Of a stretch of 64,000 nucleotides of DNA, positions 1 to 8,722 are shown in pieces. The position numbers and the translations under genes were made by a program. The DNA is taken from positions 186,001 to 250,000 of the forward strand of contig NZ_CANMJE010000002.1 of the NCBI RefSeq assembly GCF_947498095.1, given 5' to 3'. The DNA is from an uncultured Shimia sp. (GTDB taxonomy: Bacteria; Pseudomonadota; Alphaproteobacteria; Rhodobacterales; Rhodobacteraceae). How positions within the stretch are numbered: the stretch's first letter is position 1; the number at the start of each line of letters is the position of its first letter. The notes under the pieces were generated by a model. The model was not told the origin of the DNA, did no database searches, and saw only the letters and a list, made by a program, of their open reading frames with translations.

Positions 1-1
1 G

Positions 2-523
2 TCGCGCAAAGCCGCACGGTTTGTGCGCTTTTGTGACTGCTTCGAGATCCCGATCCTGACGCTGGTCGATGTGCCGGGCTTCCTGCCGGGTACCAGCCAA
101 GAGTATGGCGGCGTCATCAAGCACGGCGCAAAGCTGCTGTTTGCCTATGGCGAAGCCACCGTGCCAAAAGTGACCGTCATCACCCGCAAAGCTTACGGCG
201 GTGCCTATGACGTGATGGCCTCCAAACACCTGCGCGGCGACTTTAACTATGCTTGGCCGACCGCCGAGATCGCTGTGATGGGCGCCAAAGGGGCGACCGA
301 GATCATCCACCGTGCGGATCTGGGAGACGCCGAAAAGATCGCGGCGCACACCGCGGACTATGAAGACCGTTTCGCCAACCCCTTTGTGGCGGCAGAGCGT
401 GGCTTTATCGATGAGGTGATCCAGCCACGCGGCACACGGAAACGCGTGGCTCGGGCCTTTGCGTCGCTTCGCAACAAAAAGCTCGAGAACCCCTGGAAGA
501 AACACGACAACATTCCGCTCTAG
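2..523 (+). CDS. pccB: Propionyl-CoA carboxylase beta subunit, 3' part
   Basis: The C-terminal part of the carboxyltransferase subunit that carboxylates propionyl-CoA to methylmalonyl-CoA with the biotinylated alpha subunit. The reading frame is open from base 2, so the gene begins outside the window. Visible are the [14 protein letters not shown] segment, the [13 protein letters not shown] glycine-rich acyl-CoA binding loop and the family-typical ending [11 protein letters not shown]. About 173 residues of a roughly 510-residue protein are present. pccA and methylmalonyl-CoA mutase follow downstream on the same strand, which supports PccB over acetyl- or methylcrotonyl-CoA carboxylase beta subunits. 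Confidence 0.95.
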   Translation, partial: SRKAARFVRFCDCFEIPILTLVDVPGFLPGTSQEYGGVIKHGAKLLFAYGEATVPKVTVITRKAYGGAYDVMASKHLRGDFNYAWPTAEIAVMGAKGATEIIHRADLGDAEKIAAHTADYEDRFANPFVAAERGFIDEVIQPRGTRKRVARAFASLRNKKLENPWKKHDNIPL

Positions 524-605
524 GCGGTCCGTTCGTGGAAAAGCGTCAGGGGGGTAGCCCACCTGACCGCCACGGTGCTCTTGTAACCCGTCCTGCGGAG
601 GAACC

Positions 606-1007
606 ATGACCCAACTCTGGAAAAATCAGGCCTTCTCCATCGCCCATGCCGATGATGGCAAGTTCGAGGGCGAGGGGCTGCGGGCGGTTTTTGAGTACCG
701 GCAACTCGGGATTAAAGAGGCAACGCAGGGCAAGTTTGGCGCGCATGTGATCCGCGCGGTTCCGGGTATGGAAAGTCCCGGTGCGTGGCATAGCCACGAA
801 CTTGATTTCCAGATGGTCTATGTCAACAAGGGCTGGGTGGTGTTCGAATACGAAGGCCAGGGCGAGCAAATGCTGCGGAGCGGGTCTTGTGTCTTACAGC
901 CACCGGGCATCAAGCATCGTGAGGTCCGTCACTCCGATGATATGGAGCTGATCGAGATCATCTCGCCAGCAGAGTTCCCGACAAATGATGAGGACGCCCC
1001 GGTTTGA
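606..1007 (+). CDS. Cupin-domain protein
   Basis: A 133-residue single-domain cupin. The metal-binding pattern is partly visible: WHSHELDFQMVYVNKGW (histidines and a glutamate near residues 59-63), and a second motif with PPGIKHREVRHSDD. It starts at an ATG preceded by GCGGAGGAACC. The substrate is unknown. It lies 82 bp after pccB and its stop overlaps the next reading frame, so it probably belongs to the pcc transcript. Small cupins like this can be enzymes or sensors; no function is claimed. Confidence 0.8.
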   Translation: MTQLWKNQAFSIAHADDGKFEGEGLRAVFEYRQLGIKEATQGKFGAHVIRAVPGMESPGAWHSHELDFQMVYVNKGWVVFEYEGQGEQMLRSGSCVLQPPGIKHREVRHSDDMELIEIISPAEFPTNDEDAPV

Positions 1008-1051
1008 CCCGCAACCATTGGCATATCCTGCGTGAGGGCAACATCCTCACC

Positions 1052-1360
1052 ATGACACGGGCCCTGCCGGTGCGCTTTGACGTGCGTGCCGAGACCACCA
1101 TGCCCGATGGCAGTCGTTTGCGGCTGGCACAGCAGGTGCGTCAGGACCTGTGGCGGCGGTTGCAGACCCTGCGGGGGTTTGCGCCGGCTGTTCAGGTTAC
1201 GCGGGTTAATGGAGCTTGCAGGATTGTGGCCGGGGGCCGGGTGGACGCTGTGCATAACAAGCGCCGCCTAGAAGACAGTATCGCCGAGATGCTGGCTGAT
1301 CCCGCCCTGCGCCACCGCTGGAGCAGCTATGCGGCGCACCGAGAGGTGGTCAATGTTTAA
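1052..1360 (+). CDS. Hypothetical protein between pccB and pccA
   Basis: A small basic protein of 102 residues from the ATG at 1052. The frame is open from a TTG at 1004, which overlaps the cupin stop by 4 bp and would give 118 residues. The ATG start gives MTRALPVRFDV and is preceded at some distance by GTGAGGG; which start is used is not certain. No signal peptide or known motif was recognised. Its 3' end overlaps the next gene by 8 bp, which argues for a co-transcribed, translated gene. Confidence 0.55.
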   Translation: MTRALPVRFDVRAETTMPDGSRLRLAQQVRQDLWRRLQTLRGFAPAVQVTRVNGACRIVAGGRVDAVHNKRRLEDSIAEMLADPALRHRWSSYAAHREVVNV

Positions 1361-1760
1361 GCGTCTGACGATATTTGCCGCGTTAGGAGGGGCCCTTTGT
1401 GGCGCGGCCATGGCAGGGGACTTGGAGGAGGTCCCTGCCGTGCCCTCCGGCTTTGAGTTGAGCCTGCAAGAGGTTGTCTATGAGACCCGGCAGGACAACA
1501 GCAACGTGGCGCGGTTCCGGTACATCATGCCGATCATCGGACAAGAGGGGATCACCTTTGACGATGTTGAGCCGGATTTCCTGTTTCTATGCGAGGTTCA
1601 CGCCCGCAGATCGCTGGAAAACAGCGGCAAAACTGTGGATCAAATCATCATTTCCCTGGCCGATCGAGAAACCGAATTTGGGTCTGTGAGCCATGTTGCA
1701 ACCCAGTTTTTTGAAGCTTACAGCGTCGAAAATGGCGCCTGCATCTGGGAGGGTTTTTGA
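1353..1760 (+). CDS. Secreted hypothetical protein (DUF6497-like)
   Basis: A 135-residue protein starting MFKRLTIFAALGGALCGAAM, a clear Sec signal peptide with likely cleavage after AMAG. An in-frame ATG 24 bp earlier would disrupt the signal peptide; the chosen ATG has GAGAGG upstream. The mature part has two cysteines (FLCEVH and GACIWEGF) that could form a disulfide in the periplasm. It resembles the short secreted family I remember as DUF6497 in Rhodobacteraceae, but this is from memory. It overlaps the preceding gene by 8 bp. Confidence 0.65.
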   Translation: MFKRLTIFAALGGALCGAAMAGDLEEVPAVPSGFELSLQEVVYETRQDNSNVARFRYIMPIIGQEGITFDDVEPDFLFLCEVHARRSLENSGKTVDQIIISLADRETEFGSVSHVATQFFEAYSVENGACIWEGF

Positions 1761-1974
1761 TGTCACCACAATATCTTGCGCCTCGACCCCCAATGCATGT
1801 GGAAATTGCGGCTTTGCGGTCACATGACATGAGCTTGGGCCGCTATCTATATATTTTTACGCCTGAATTCAGTATTCTCCCGCTCGGTTACACCCAAGTA
1901 ACCGCTTGTAAAAAAGTGAGGCAGGCAGGGTCAAAAGACCTTGTTGCAAGAGTAAAAAAGAACTGGAGAAAGAC

Positions 1975-2121
1975 ATGTCGAACAGTATCAAAGCACTGCT
2001 GGCCGTCGGCTTGGTTGCACTGGTTGCAGCCTGTGCAGACACAGCACCGGTTGAAGAGTATGTCGTGGTTGATCCCGAGCCCATCTCGGAAGAGCCCGTC
2101 TACACCGGCAAATACAAGTAA
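1975..2121 (+). CDS. Small lipoprotein, 48 residues
   Basis: A short gene beginning MSNSIKALLAVGLVALVAAC, with basic N-terminus, hydrophobic stretch and lipobox L-V-A-A-C at residues 17-20ish, followed by an acidic tail (VEEYVVVDPEPISEEP). The ribosome site AACTGGAGAAAGAC lies just before the ATG. It is probably lipid-anchored in the outer or inner membrane. The frame lies inside a longer uninformative frame (1757-2206), which is rejected. Such tiny lipoproteins are often missed by annotation. Confidence 0.7.
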   Translation: MSNSIKALLAVGLVALVAACADTAPVEEYVVVDPEPISEEPVYTGKYK

Positions 2122-2199
2122 TTTCGCCCTAACGGGCTGGCGGGCCGCGATGTGGCCCGCCGACACCAACCGCAACCTTTCACCACGGGAGGGCGCGGC

Positions 2200-2556
2200 A
2201 TGCTAAAGCACCGTGGTTTTCCCGGACGCCTGTCCGGAACTGATTTCCAATTTGTCATTCGCCGACCGAACCCCAAAGGGGTGACGCCTATTATCAAGCG
2301 TGAGCGGTTCCGTGACCGTCGCCCGGCAGACCGGCGCGCGGATGCGGGCTTTATGCAGGCTCTGTGGGAGCAGTTTGGCGATCAACCTTTTGAGCGCGGA
2401 AACTTGGATGCAGGCCGACTGAGCTGGCTGTTTGGTCGCGAAGTGATCCCTGCCGAGGACCCGTTTGATCCGGCCAGCTATGACGCTTTGCTGATGATTG
2501 ACGTGGATGTCGCCCGAATTTCCTTTCCGGACGCCTTTGAGGAGGATTGGGCATGA
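2200..2556 (+). CDS. Hypothetical protein upstream of pccA
   Basis: A 118-residue protein starting MLKHRGFPGRLSGTDFQFVI. The ATG at 2200 follows GGGAGGGCGCGGC; the frame is open further upstream but without a better start. The middle is rich in arginine (RERFRDRRPADRRADAG) and the end acidic (FPDAFEEDWA). No family was recognised and no membrane segment is visible. It is cytoplasmic by appearance. It is separated from pccA by a terminator hairpin and a lipoprotein gene. Confidence 0.55.
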   Translation: MLKHRGFPGRLSGTDFQFVIRRPNPKGVTPIIKRERFRDRRPADRRADAGFMQALWEQFGDQPFERGNLDAGRLSWLFGREVIPAEDPFDPASYDALLMIDVDVARISFPDAFEEDWA

Positions 2557-2899
2557 ATTTGCCGACCCCCTCACAAAATGCGCGGGAAGCGGCCCATTTG
2601 ACAGGGTGTGAACGCATCCCAGTTGCGCGCTGCGTGACGTCTGAGAATACTGATCTCACCGTTCGCGGAAACACCAGGGTCCGCACCCGTATTAGTATTT
2701 TCCGTTACCCTTCCCCTTACGGGTGTTCCGATTGTGTCCCTCTCGGAACACCCGCTTTTTCCGTTCGATCCCCCTATTTTAAAGCAGATCGGCGAGGTGC
2801 CGCCCAAATCAGGCGCGCGGGCCAAATCCGCTTTTCCCCGGACCAAAAACCGGCATTCTGCGCACCAGAGGCAGAAAAGAACAGGAAAGGCATTTCAAC
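2557..2899. other. Intergenic stretch, 343 bp
   Basis: No convincing gene. A long open frame (2547-3242) crosses it, but it contains a strong terminator hairpin and overlaps a better lipoprotein gene in another frame, so it is not called. The stretch contains the terminator at 2720-2760 and the ribosome site of the lipoprotein gene at its end. Confidence 0.6.
2720..2760 (+). terminator. Rho-independent terminator
   Basis: Perfect 11-bp inverted repeat: CGGGTGTTCCG at 2720-2730 and CGGAACACCCG at 2744-2754, with a 13-nt loop, followed by CTTTTT. It would end the pccB-side transcript before the lipoprotein gene and pccA, so pccA probably has its own promoter. Confidence 0.85.
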
Positions 2900-3109
2900 A
2901 TGCACAAGCTCTCAATCGCGGGTCTTTGCACGGCGGGGCTCATCGCCCTGGGCGCCTGTGGCGAGACCACCCCAGAACAAGCTCTCATTGGCGCGGGCGC
3001 AGGCGTGGCCACGGCCGCAGTTCTCAATGGCAGCTTGCTTGCGGGCGCCGTCGTCGGTGGCGCCGGTAACGTGGTTTACTGCAAAGAAAACCCCGGCAAG
3101 TGTAACTGA
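2900..3109 (+). CDS. Small glycine-zipper lipoprotein
   Basis: A 69-residue protein starting MHKLSIAGLCTAGLIALGAC. The lipobox is L-G-A-C near residue 20. The mature part is a glycine/alanine-rich segment (ALIGAGAGVATAAV, LLAGAVVGGAGNVV) of the glycine-zipper type seen in small membrane-associated lipoproteins, ending with a second cysteine pair region (YCKENPGKCN). The ATG follows AGGAAAGG. It sits 134 bp before pccA on the same strand. Confidence 0.75.
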   Translation: MHKLSIAGLCTAGLIALGACGETTPEQALIGAGAGVATAAVLNGSLLAGAVVGGAGNVVYCKENPGKCN

Positions 3110-3243
3110 TCCAATTCTCCGGGGCGCCTTTGCGCGCCTCAACCGACTTCACAAGACCATCGTCTCCGTCATGGGAGTCGGTGGTCTTTTTGTATCCAAG
3201 TGTCTGCAGGTAACTGCGGGCCAAGAACCAGAAGGGACATGAA

Positions 3244-5292
3244 ATGTTCGACAAGATCCTGATCGCCAACCGTGGCGAGATCGCCTGCCGTGTCATCAAG
3301 ACCGCGCGCAAGATGGGCATTAAGACCGTGGCGATCTATTCCGATGCCGACAAGCAGGCGCTGCACGTTCAGATGGCGGATGAGGCTGTGCACATCGGTC
3401 CTCCCCCAGCGAACCAGTCGTATATCGTGATCGACAAAGTCATGGACGCAATCCGTCAAACAGGCGCCCAGGCTGTGCATCCGGGCTATGGTTTCTTGTC
3501 GGAAAACTCAAAGTTTGCTGAAGCACTGGCCGCCGAAGGCGTCGCCTTTGTCGGGCCGCCCGTTGGTGCGATTGAAAAGATGGGCGACAAGATCACCTCG
3601 AAAAAGATCGCTCAGGACGCCGAAGTTTCGACGGTCCCCGGTTACATGGGCCTGATCGAAGATGCCGATGAGGCGGTGAAAATCTCAAACGAGATTGGCT
3701 ATCCGGTGATGATCAAGGCCTCTGCTGGCGGCGGCGGTAAGGGCATGCGGATTGCCTGGAACGATCAGGAAGCGCGCGAAGGGTTCCAGTCCTCCAAAAA
3801 TGAGGCGGCCAACAGCTTTGGTGACGACCGGATTTTCATTGAAAAGTTCGTGACCCAACCGCGCCACATCGAAATTCAGGTTCTGTGCGACGCACATGGC
3901 AACGGCATCTACCTGAACGAGCGTGAATGCTCGATCCAGCGGCGTAACCAGAAGGTTGTCGAAGAGGCCCCGAGCCCGTTCCTCGACGAAGCCACCCGCA
4001 AGGCAATGGGCGAACAGTCGGTCGCGCTGGCCAAAGCCGTAGGCTATACCAGCGCCGGCACCGTGGAGTTCATCGTCGATGGCGACAAGAACTTCTACTT
4101 CCTTGAGATGAACACCCGTCTGCAGGTGGAACACCCTGTGACCGAGCTGATCACCGGCGTCGATCTGGTGGAACAGATGATCCGCGTCGCCAATGGTGAA
4201 CCGCTGAGAATCACGCAGGACGATGTGGGCATCAACGGCTGGGCGATTGAAAACCGCGTTTATGCAGAAGATCCTTATCGTGGCTTCCTGCCATCAATTG
4301 GTCGTCTGACCCGCTATCGTCCGCCAGCTGAGATCTCTGCCGGTCCGATGCAGGACAATGACAAATGGGCTGACGTTGCCATTGAAGGCAAAGAGTATGC
4401 CGTGCGCAATGATACCGGCGTCTATGAGGGCGGCGAAATCAGCATGTACTATGACCCGATGATCGCCAAGCTGTGTACCTGGGCGCCGACCCGTGACGAG
4501 GCCATCGAGGCGATGCGCAATGCGCTCGACGGGTTCGAGGTGGAAGGCATCGGCCACAACCTGCCGTTTGTGAGCGCGGTGATGGATCACCCGATCTTCA
4601 TGTCAGGCGAAATGACCACGGCCTTTATCGAAGAGCAGTATCCAGATGGGTTCGAAGGCGTGACGCTGCCCAAGGACACTCTGCGCAGGATTGCAGCGGC
4701 GACAGCGGCGATGCACCGGGTTGCGGAAATCCGTCGGACCCGCGTATCGGGCCGCATGGACAACCACGAACGCCGCGTTGGCAAAAAGTGGGTCGTTACC
4801 CTGCAAGACGAAGAGTTCGCTGTAAAGATCAAGGCGGACAAGAAGGGCTCGACAGTCAAGTTCGCCGATGGTGACAAGCTGCGCGTAACCAGTGACTGGA
4901 CACCAGGCGATCAGCTGGCAACGCTGAAAGTTGGTGGCGAGAAGCTGGTGCTGAAGGTTGGCAAAATCTCGGGCGGGTTCCGCATCCGCAGCCGTGGTGC
5001 TGATCTCAAGGTGCACGTCCGTACACACCGTCAGGCAGAATTGGCCAAGCTGATGCCCGGAAAGGTCGCGCCAGATACGTCGAAAATGCTGCTGTGCCCA
5101 ATGCCGGGCCTGATTGTCAAAGTAGATGTCGAAGTTGGCGACGAAGTTCAGGAAGGGCAGGCGCTTTGTACCGTGGAAGCGATGAAGATGGAAAACATCC
5201 TACGCGCCGAAAAGACCACCGTGGTGACCAAGGTCAACGCCGCAGCAGGCGACAGCCTTGCCGTGGATGACGTCATCATGGAGTTCGAATAA
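3244..5292 (+). CDS. pccA: Propionyl-CoA carboxylase alpha subunit (biotin carboxylase + BCCP)
   Basis: 682 residues. The N-terminal biotin carboxylase domain starts FDKILIANRGEIACRVI, carries the ATP-grasp glycine loop (KASAGGGGKGMRIAW) and the EMNTRLQVEHPVTE active-site region. A linker/BT domain follows, and the C-terminal biotinyl domain has the EAMKM motif with biotinylated Lys648. The protein catalyses biotin carboxylation and passes CO2 to PccB for propionyl-CoA carboxylation. The ATG has AGAAGGGACATGAA upstream. With methylmalonyl-CoA mutase downstream it forms the route from propionyl-CoA to succinyl-CoA. Confidence 0.97.
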   Translation: MFDKILIANRGEIACRVIKTARKMGIKTVAIYSDADKQALHVQMADEAVHIGPPPANQSYIVIDKVMDAIRQTGAQAVHPGYGFLSENSKFAEALAAEGVAFVGPPVGAIEKMGDKITSKKIAQDAEVSTVPGYMGLIEDADEAVKISNEIGYPVMIKASAGGGGKGMRIAWNDQEAREGFQSSKNEAANSFGDDRIFIEKFVTQPRHIEIQVLCDAHGNGIYLNERECSIQRRNQKVVEEAPSPFLDEATRKAMGEQSVALAKAVGYTSAGTVEFIVDGDKNFYFLEMNTRLQVEHPVTELITGVDLVEQMIRVANGEPLRITQDDVGINGWAIENRVYAEDPYRGFLPSIGRLTRYRPPAEISAGPMQDNDKWADVAIEGKEYAVRNDTGVYEGGEISMYYDPMIAKLCTWAPTRDEAIEAMRNALDGFEVEGIGHNLPFVSAVMDHPIFMSGEMTTAFIEEQYPDGFEGVTLPKDTLRRIAAATAAMHRVAEIRRTRVSGRMDNHERRVGKKWVVTLQDEEFAVKIKADKKGSTVKFADGDKLRVTSDWTPGDQLATLKVGGEKLVLKVGKISGGFRIRSRGADLKVHVRTHRQAELAKLMPGKVAPDTSKMLLCPMPGLIVKVDVEVGDEVQEGQALCTVEAMKMENILRAEKTTVVTKVNAAAGDSLAVDDVIMEFE

Positions 5293-5300
5293 GCCGATGA

Positions 5301-5368
5301 GTAAGGCGCGCGCAAATAACTGGACAGGGCAGAGCATGAATCTGTCCGTTCAGGATTGCGCGCCTTAC
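5301..5368. terminator. Long imperfect hairpin between convergent genes
   Basis: GTAAGGCGCGC at 5301-5311 pairs with GCGCGCCTTAC at 5358-5368, and an inner pairing CTGGACAG with CTGTCC...CAG continues the stem. There is no clear T-tract. It lies in the pccA/DUF4174 convergent gap and includes the last codon(s) of the DUF4174 gene, so it may end both transcripts. Confidence 0.5.
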
Positions 5369-5814
5369 CGGATCGGGTCGGCGCGACGGTCGCGTTCTTC
5401 CTGTTGGCGCAATGGCAGCTTGTCGATCGAGCGTGTCACTTCGCGCACGTTCCAAGGCTGCGGCTTGCGTAGGTATACGACGCCGTCTTTGCCAATCAGC
5501 ACCATCATGAACCCACGTGGACGCAATTGTTCGCGCAGCGCGCTGTCGGCGGCTGGGTCCGTGTCGGTCAGAACAATAACATCGCGGGTTTCCAAAGAAG
5601 CAGTATCGGCTTCAAGCAATTCGATCTGTTGGCGAAAACGTGGATCGTTGGGGCTGTCGGCAAACACCACGATCGGGCGTTTGAGCCACTGGAACTCTTC
5701 CAGTGTCAGTTCAATGCCATCACGAAACAATGGGTCTTCGTCCGTCGTCGCCCCATCGGCGGCCAGAACGCTGGTTCCCAGAAACGTAATCAAAACAAAT
5801 GCCAAGCGGCGCAT
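5365..5814 (-). CDS. Secreted DUF4174 protein
   Basis: 149 residues with signal peptide MRRLAFVLITFLGTSVLAAD. The mature domain has the DUF4174 hallmarks RPIVVFADSPNDPRF, RDVIVLTDTD, GFMMVLIGKDG and the ending WNVREVTRSIDKLPLRQQE. The family has a thioredoxin-like look but no CxxC here; its function is not established. The gene runs against pccA and is divergent from methylmalonyl-CoA mutase. Confidence 0.85.
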   Translation of the reverse strand: MRRLAFVLITFLGTSVLAADGATTDEDPLFRDGIELTLEEFQWLKRPIVVFADSPNDPRFRQQIELLEADTASLETRDVIVLTDTDPAADSALREQLRPRGFMMVLIGKDGVVYLRKPQPWNVREVTRSIDKLPLRQQEERDRRADPIR

Positions 5815-5917
5815 GGGCGGGATCTCCTGTCGTTCTCAATATATGCCGCTTGCACGAAATTCAAAGAGTGAATGGGCATGATCCCTTGGGATCGTCCCCA
5901 CAGATGAGGAAAAGGAC

Positions 5918-8044
5918 ATGACCAAGAAAGAAGACTGGTCGAAGCTCGCAGAAAAAGAACTGCGTGGCCGCCCGTTGGAAGATCTGACATGGAACACGCT
6001 TGAGGGCATTCCGGTCAAACCGATTTATACCGCGGAAGACACGGCTGATCTTGACCATATGGACACATTGCCCGGCTTTGGTCCGTTCACCCGTGGTGTC
6101 AAGGCAACGATGTATGCGGGCCGTCCTTGGACGATCCGCCAATATGCCGGTTTCTCAACAGCCGAAGAATCCAACGCGTTCTATCGCCGGAACCTGGCTG
6201 CGGGTCAGCAAGGCGTGTCGGTGGCTTTCGATTTGGCCACACACCGGGGTTATGACAGCGATCACCCACGTGTGGTTGGTGATGTCGGCAAAGCGGGCGT
6301 GGCGATCGACTCGATCGAAGACATGAAGATCCTGTTTGACGGCATCCCGTTGGACAAAGTGTCGGTGTCGATGACCATGAATGGCGCGGTGGTTCCGATC
6401 CTAGCGAGCTTCATTGTGGCTGGCGAAGAGCAGGGACACGACAAATCGGTCCTCGCCGGCACTATTCAGAACGACATTCTGAAAGAGTTCATGGTGCGTA
6501 ACACCTATATCTATCCACCCGAGCCATCGATGCGGATCATTTCGGATATCATCGAATACACCTCGAACGAGATGCCCAAATTCAACTCGATTTCGATCTC
6601 GGGCTACCACATGCAAGAGGCGGGCGCGAACCTTGTGCAAGAGTTGGCCTATACGTTGGCAGACGGGCGCGAGTACGTGCGTGCAGCCATGAACGCGGGC
6701 ATGGATGTGGACAAATTCGCAGGTCGCCTGTCGTTCTTCTTTGCCATCGGCATGAACTTTTTCATGGAGGCCGCCAAACTGCGCGCGGCCCGGACGCTCT
6801 GGCATCGTGTGATGACCGAGTTTGGCGCCAAGAACGAACGCTCCAAGATGCTGCGCACCCATTGCCAGACCTCCGGTGTGAGCTTGCAGGAGCAGGACCC
6901 CTATAACAACGTGATCCGCACCGCTTACGAGGCGATGTCGGCGGTTCTGGGTGGCACGCAGTCCCTGCACACCAACGCGCTGGACGAAGCAATTGCCCTG
7001 CCGACCGATTTCTCGGCTCGCATCGCGCGCAACACTCAGCTGGTGCTGCAGGAAGAAACCGGCGTGACCAACGTCGTCGACCCTCTTGCAGGCTCTTACT
7101 ATGTCGAAAGCCTGACCGATGATCTGATCCAGAAGGCATGGGCGCTGATGGAAGAGGTCGAGGAAATGGGCGGCATGACCAAGGCTGTGGCCAGCGGCAT
7201 GCCGAAACTGCGCATCGAAGAAAGCGCGGCGACCCGACAGGCAATGATCGACAAAGGCGACGAAGTGATCGTTGGCGTCAACAAGTACCGCAAAGAGAAA
7301 GAAGATGTGATCGACATTCTCGATGTGGACAACGTCGCCGTACGCGAAAGCCAGATCGCGCGGCTTGAAAAAATTCGCGCCGAACGCGACAGCGCCGCCT
7401 GTGAGGCCGCACTGGCCGAACTAACCCGCACTGCCAAAGAAGGCGGCAACTTGCTTGCCGCTGCTGTCGAAGCCGCCCGCGCACGGGCCTCGGTTGGAGA
7501 GATTAGCATGGCTATGGAAGAAGAGTTTGGGCGCCACCGCGCCGAGGTCAAAACGCTGGCCGGCGTCTATGGCGCCGCCTACGAAGGCGACGAAGGCTTT
7601 GCCGCGATCCAAAAGTCCATCGAGGATTTTGCCGAAGAAGAAGGCCGCCGCCCGCGTCTTTTGGTGGTCAAGATGGGTCAAGACGGCCATGACCGGGGCG
7701 CCAAGGTCATCGCCACAGCCTTTGCCGACATTGGATTTGACGTTGATGTGGGGCCGTTGTTCCAGACCCCGGACGAGGCTGCTCAGGATGCTGTCGACAA
7801 CGACGTGCATGTGGTGGGTATCTCGTCACAGGCCGCAGGTCACAAGACCCTTGCCCCGCAACTGATCGAAGCGCTGAAAGACAAGGACGCCGAAGATATC
7901 ATCGTGATCTGTGGCGGCGTGATCCCGCAGCAGGACTATGAGTTCCTGCAAAATGCAGGCGTCAAAGCGATCTTTGGACCGGGTACCAACATTCCCGAAG
8001 CGGCGCAGGACATCCTGCGCCTGATCCGGGATGCACGGACTTAA
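5918..8044 (+). CDS. scpA: Methylmalonyl-CoA mutase
   Basis: 708 residues, the normal length of the single-chain large subunit. The N-terminal TIM barrel binds methylmalonyl-CoA ([32 protein letters not shown]). The C-terminal B12 domain has the DxHxxG cobalamin motif DGHDRG with the lower axial ligand His591, followed by [11 protein letters not shown] and CGGVIPQQD. It isomerises (R)-methylmalonyl-CoA to succinyl-CoA, completing propionate assimilation started by PccAB. ATG preceded by GAGGAAAAGGAC. No epimerase gene or MeaB-type chaperone gene is in the window. Confidence 0.97.
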   Translation: MTKKEDWSKLAEKELRGRPLEDLTWNTLEGIPVKPIYTAEDTADLDHMDTLPGFGPFTRGVKATMYAGRPWTIRQYAGFSTAEESNAFYRRNLAAGQQGVSVAFDLATHRGYDSDHPRVVGDVGKAGVAIDSIEDMKILFDGIPLDKVSVSMTMNGAVVPILASFIVAGEEQGHDKSVLAGTIQNDILKEFMVRNTYIYPPEPSMRIISDIIEYTSNEMPKFNSISISGYHMQEAGANLVQELAYTLADGREYVRAAMNAGMDVDKFAGRLSFFFAIGMNFFMEAAKLRAARTLWHRVMTEFGAKNERSKMLRTHCQTSGVSLQEQDPYNNVIRTAYEAMSAVLGGTQSLHTNALDEAIALPTDFSARIARNTQLVLQEETGVTNVVDPLAGSYYVESLTDDLIQKAWALMEEVEEMGGMTKAVASGMPKLRIEESAATRQAMIDKGDEVIVGVNKYRKEKEDVIDILDVDNVAVRESQIARLEKIRAERDSAACEAALAELTRTAKEGGNLLAAAVEAARARASVGEISMAMEEEFGRHRAEVKTLAGVYGAAYEGDEGFAAIQKSIEDFAEEEGRRPRLLVVKMGQDGHDRGAKVIATAFADIGFDVDVGPLFQTPDEAAQDAVDNDVHVVGISSQAAGHKTLAPQLIEALKDKDAEDIIVICGGVIPQQDYEFLQNAGVKAIFGPGTNIPEAAQDILRLIRDART

Positions 8045-8054
8045 GTCGAGACAA

Positions 8055-8080
8055 AAAAAGGGGCCTCGCGGCCCCTTTTT
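8055..8080. terminator. Bidirectional terminator
   Basis: AAAAAGGGGCC - TCGC - GGCCCCTTTTT: a perfect stem with A- and T-tracts on both sides. It lies between the converging mutase and tail-collar-like genes and can serve both. Confidence 0.9.
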
Positions 8081-8081
8081 C

Positions 8082-8654
8082 TTAGCTGCGTGAAGGGTAT
8101 ATCCCTTGCAGAGCGACACAGGTGTTCATCACCAAATAGGGTGGCATGTTGTTGTGGGGCTGGTCGCCTCCGACAGAAGCAGTGCCGCCGCTGGCCATCC
8201 CTGTCTCAGAAGCCTGTTCAACCTTTAGGCCGCCATTGTCGCCTTGGTCGTTGGACTGGGTGACCAGCACATCGTGTGTGTGCGCGGGCATCTGCGATTG
8301 GGTCAGGGTTTCGCTTTCCGTTCCGCTTCGTTGGCCAATGTCATGCGGGCTGAGCCCGGGCCCCGTGCCAAGATGCATGACAAAGCGTCCGCGCAGGTCG
8401 GGTAAGGCAAAGGTGGTCCGCCCATCACCGCCGTAAATAGTGCCGAATAGCGAAAACAGGGCGGTGTTTTGGTTGATCGCCAATAACTGCCCTTCTGCCG
8501 CGGTCCAGCCGCGTGGGCAGAAATTAAAGCCAAAGGTGCGGATTTCACCAAGGAAGGGCTCAGTGGCGTGGGCCTCGGTGCCTGCTGAAAGTGTTGAAAC
8601 AACAAGTGTGGCCGCAAGGGTGGCCTTGCCAATAATTTGTTTGAGATTGGGCAC
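8082..8654 (-). CDS. Secreted tail-collar-fold (microcystin-dependent protein-like)
   Basis: 190 residues from a GTG that follows AGGAGCGCGCA; upstream in-frame codons are ignored because the ribosome site and signal peptide fit this start. The signal peptide is followed by EPFLGEIRTFGFNFCPRGW, the typical start of phage tail collar/MdpB-like domains. Further motifs are GGDGRTTFALPDLRGRF, SQMPAHTHDV and NNMPPYLVMNTCVALQGIYP. It is a stand-alone bacterial secreted member, not part of a visible prophage. Its role, perhaps surface-associated, is unknown. Confidence 0.85.
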   Translation of the reverse strand: MPNLKQIIGKATLAATLVVSTLSAGTEAHATEPFLGEIRTFGFNFCPRGWTAAEGQLLAINQNTALFSLFGTIYGGDGRTTFALPDLRGRFVMHLGTGPGLSPHDIGQRSGTESETLTQSQMPAHTHDVLVTQSNDQGDNGGLKVEQASETGMASGGTASVGGDQPHNNMPPYLVMNTCVALQGIYPSRS

Positions 8655-8722
8655 TGCGCGCTCCTGTGTGATCTGAAATACCCCACCAGAGTGGCGTCGC
8701 GGCTTGCCGGTTGTCAAATTTC

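Noticed and set aside
1757-2206. 149-codon open frame
   Set aside because: The small lipoprotein at 1975-2121 in another frame has a ribosome site, lipobox and sensible length; the long frame has none.
2547-3242. 231-codon open frame over the 2557-2899 gap
   Set aside because: It contains a perfect terminator hairpin, overlaps a lipoprotein gene with a clear signal peptide and ribosome site, and its composition (many Ser, Arg, Pro, Cys) does not look like a protein.
8082-8654. Prophage tail gene
   Set aside because: The protein has a signal peptide and no other phage genes are nearby; it fits bacterial microcystin-dependent-protein-like proteins.
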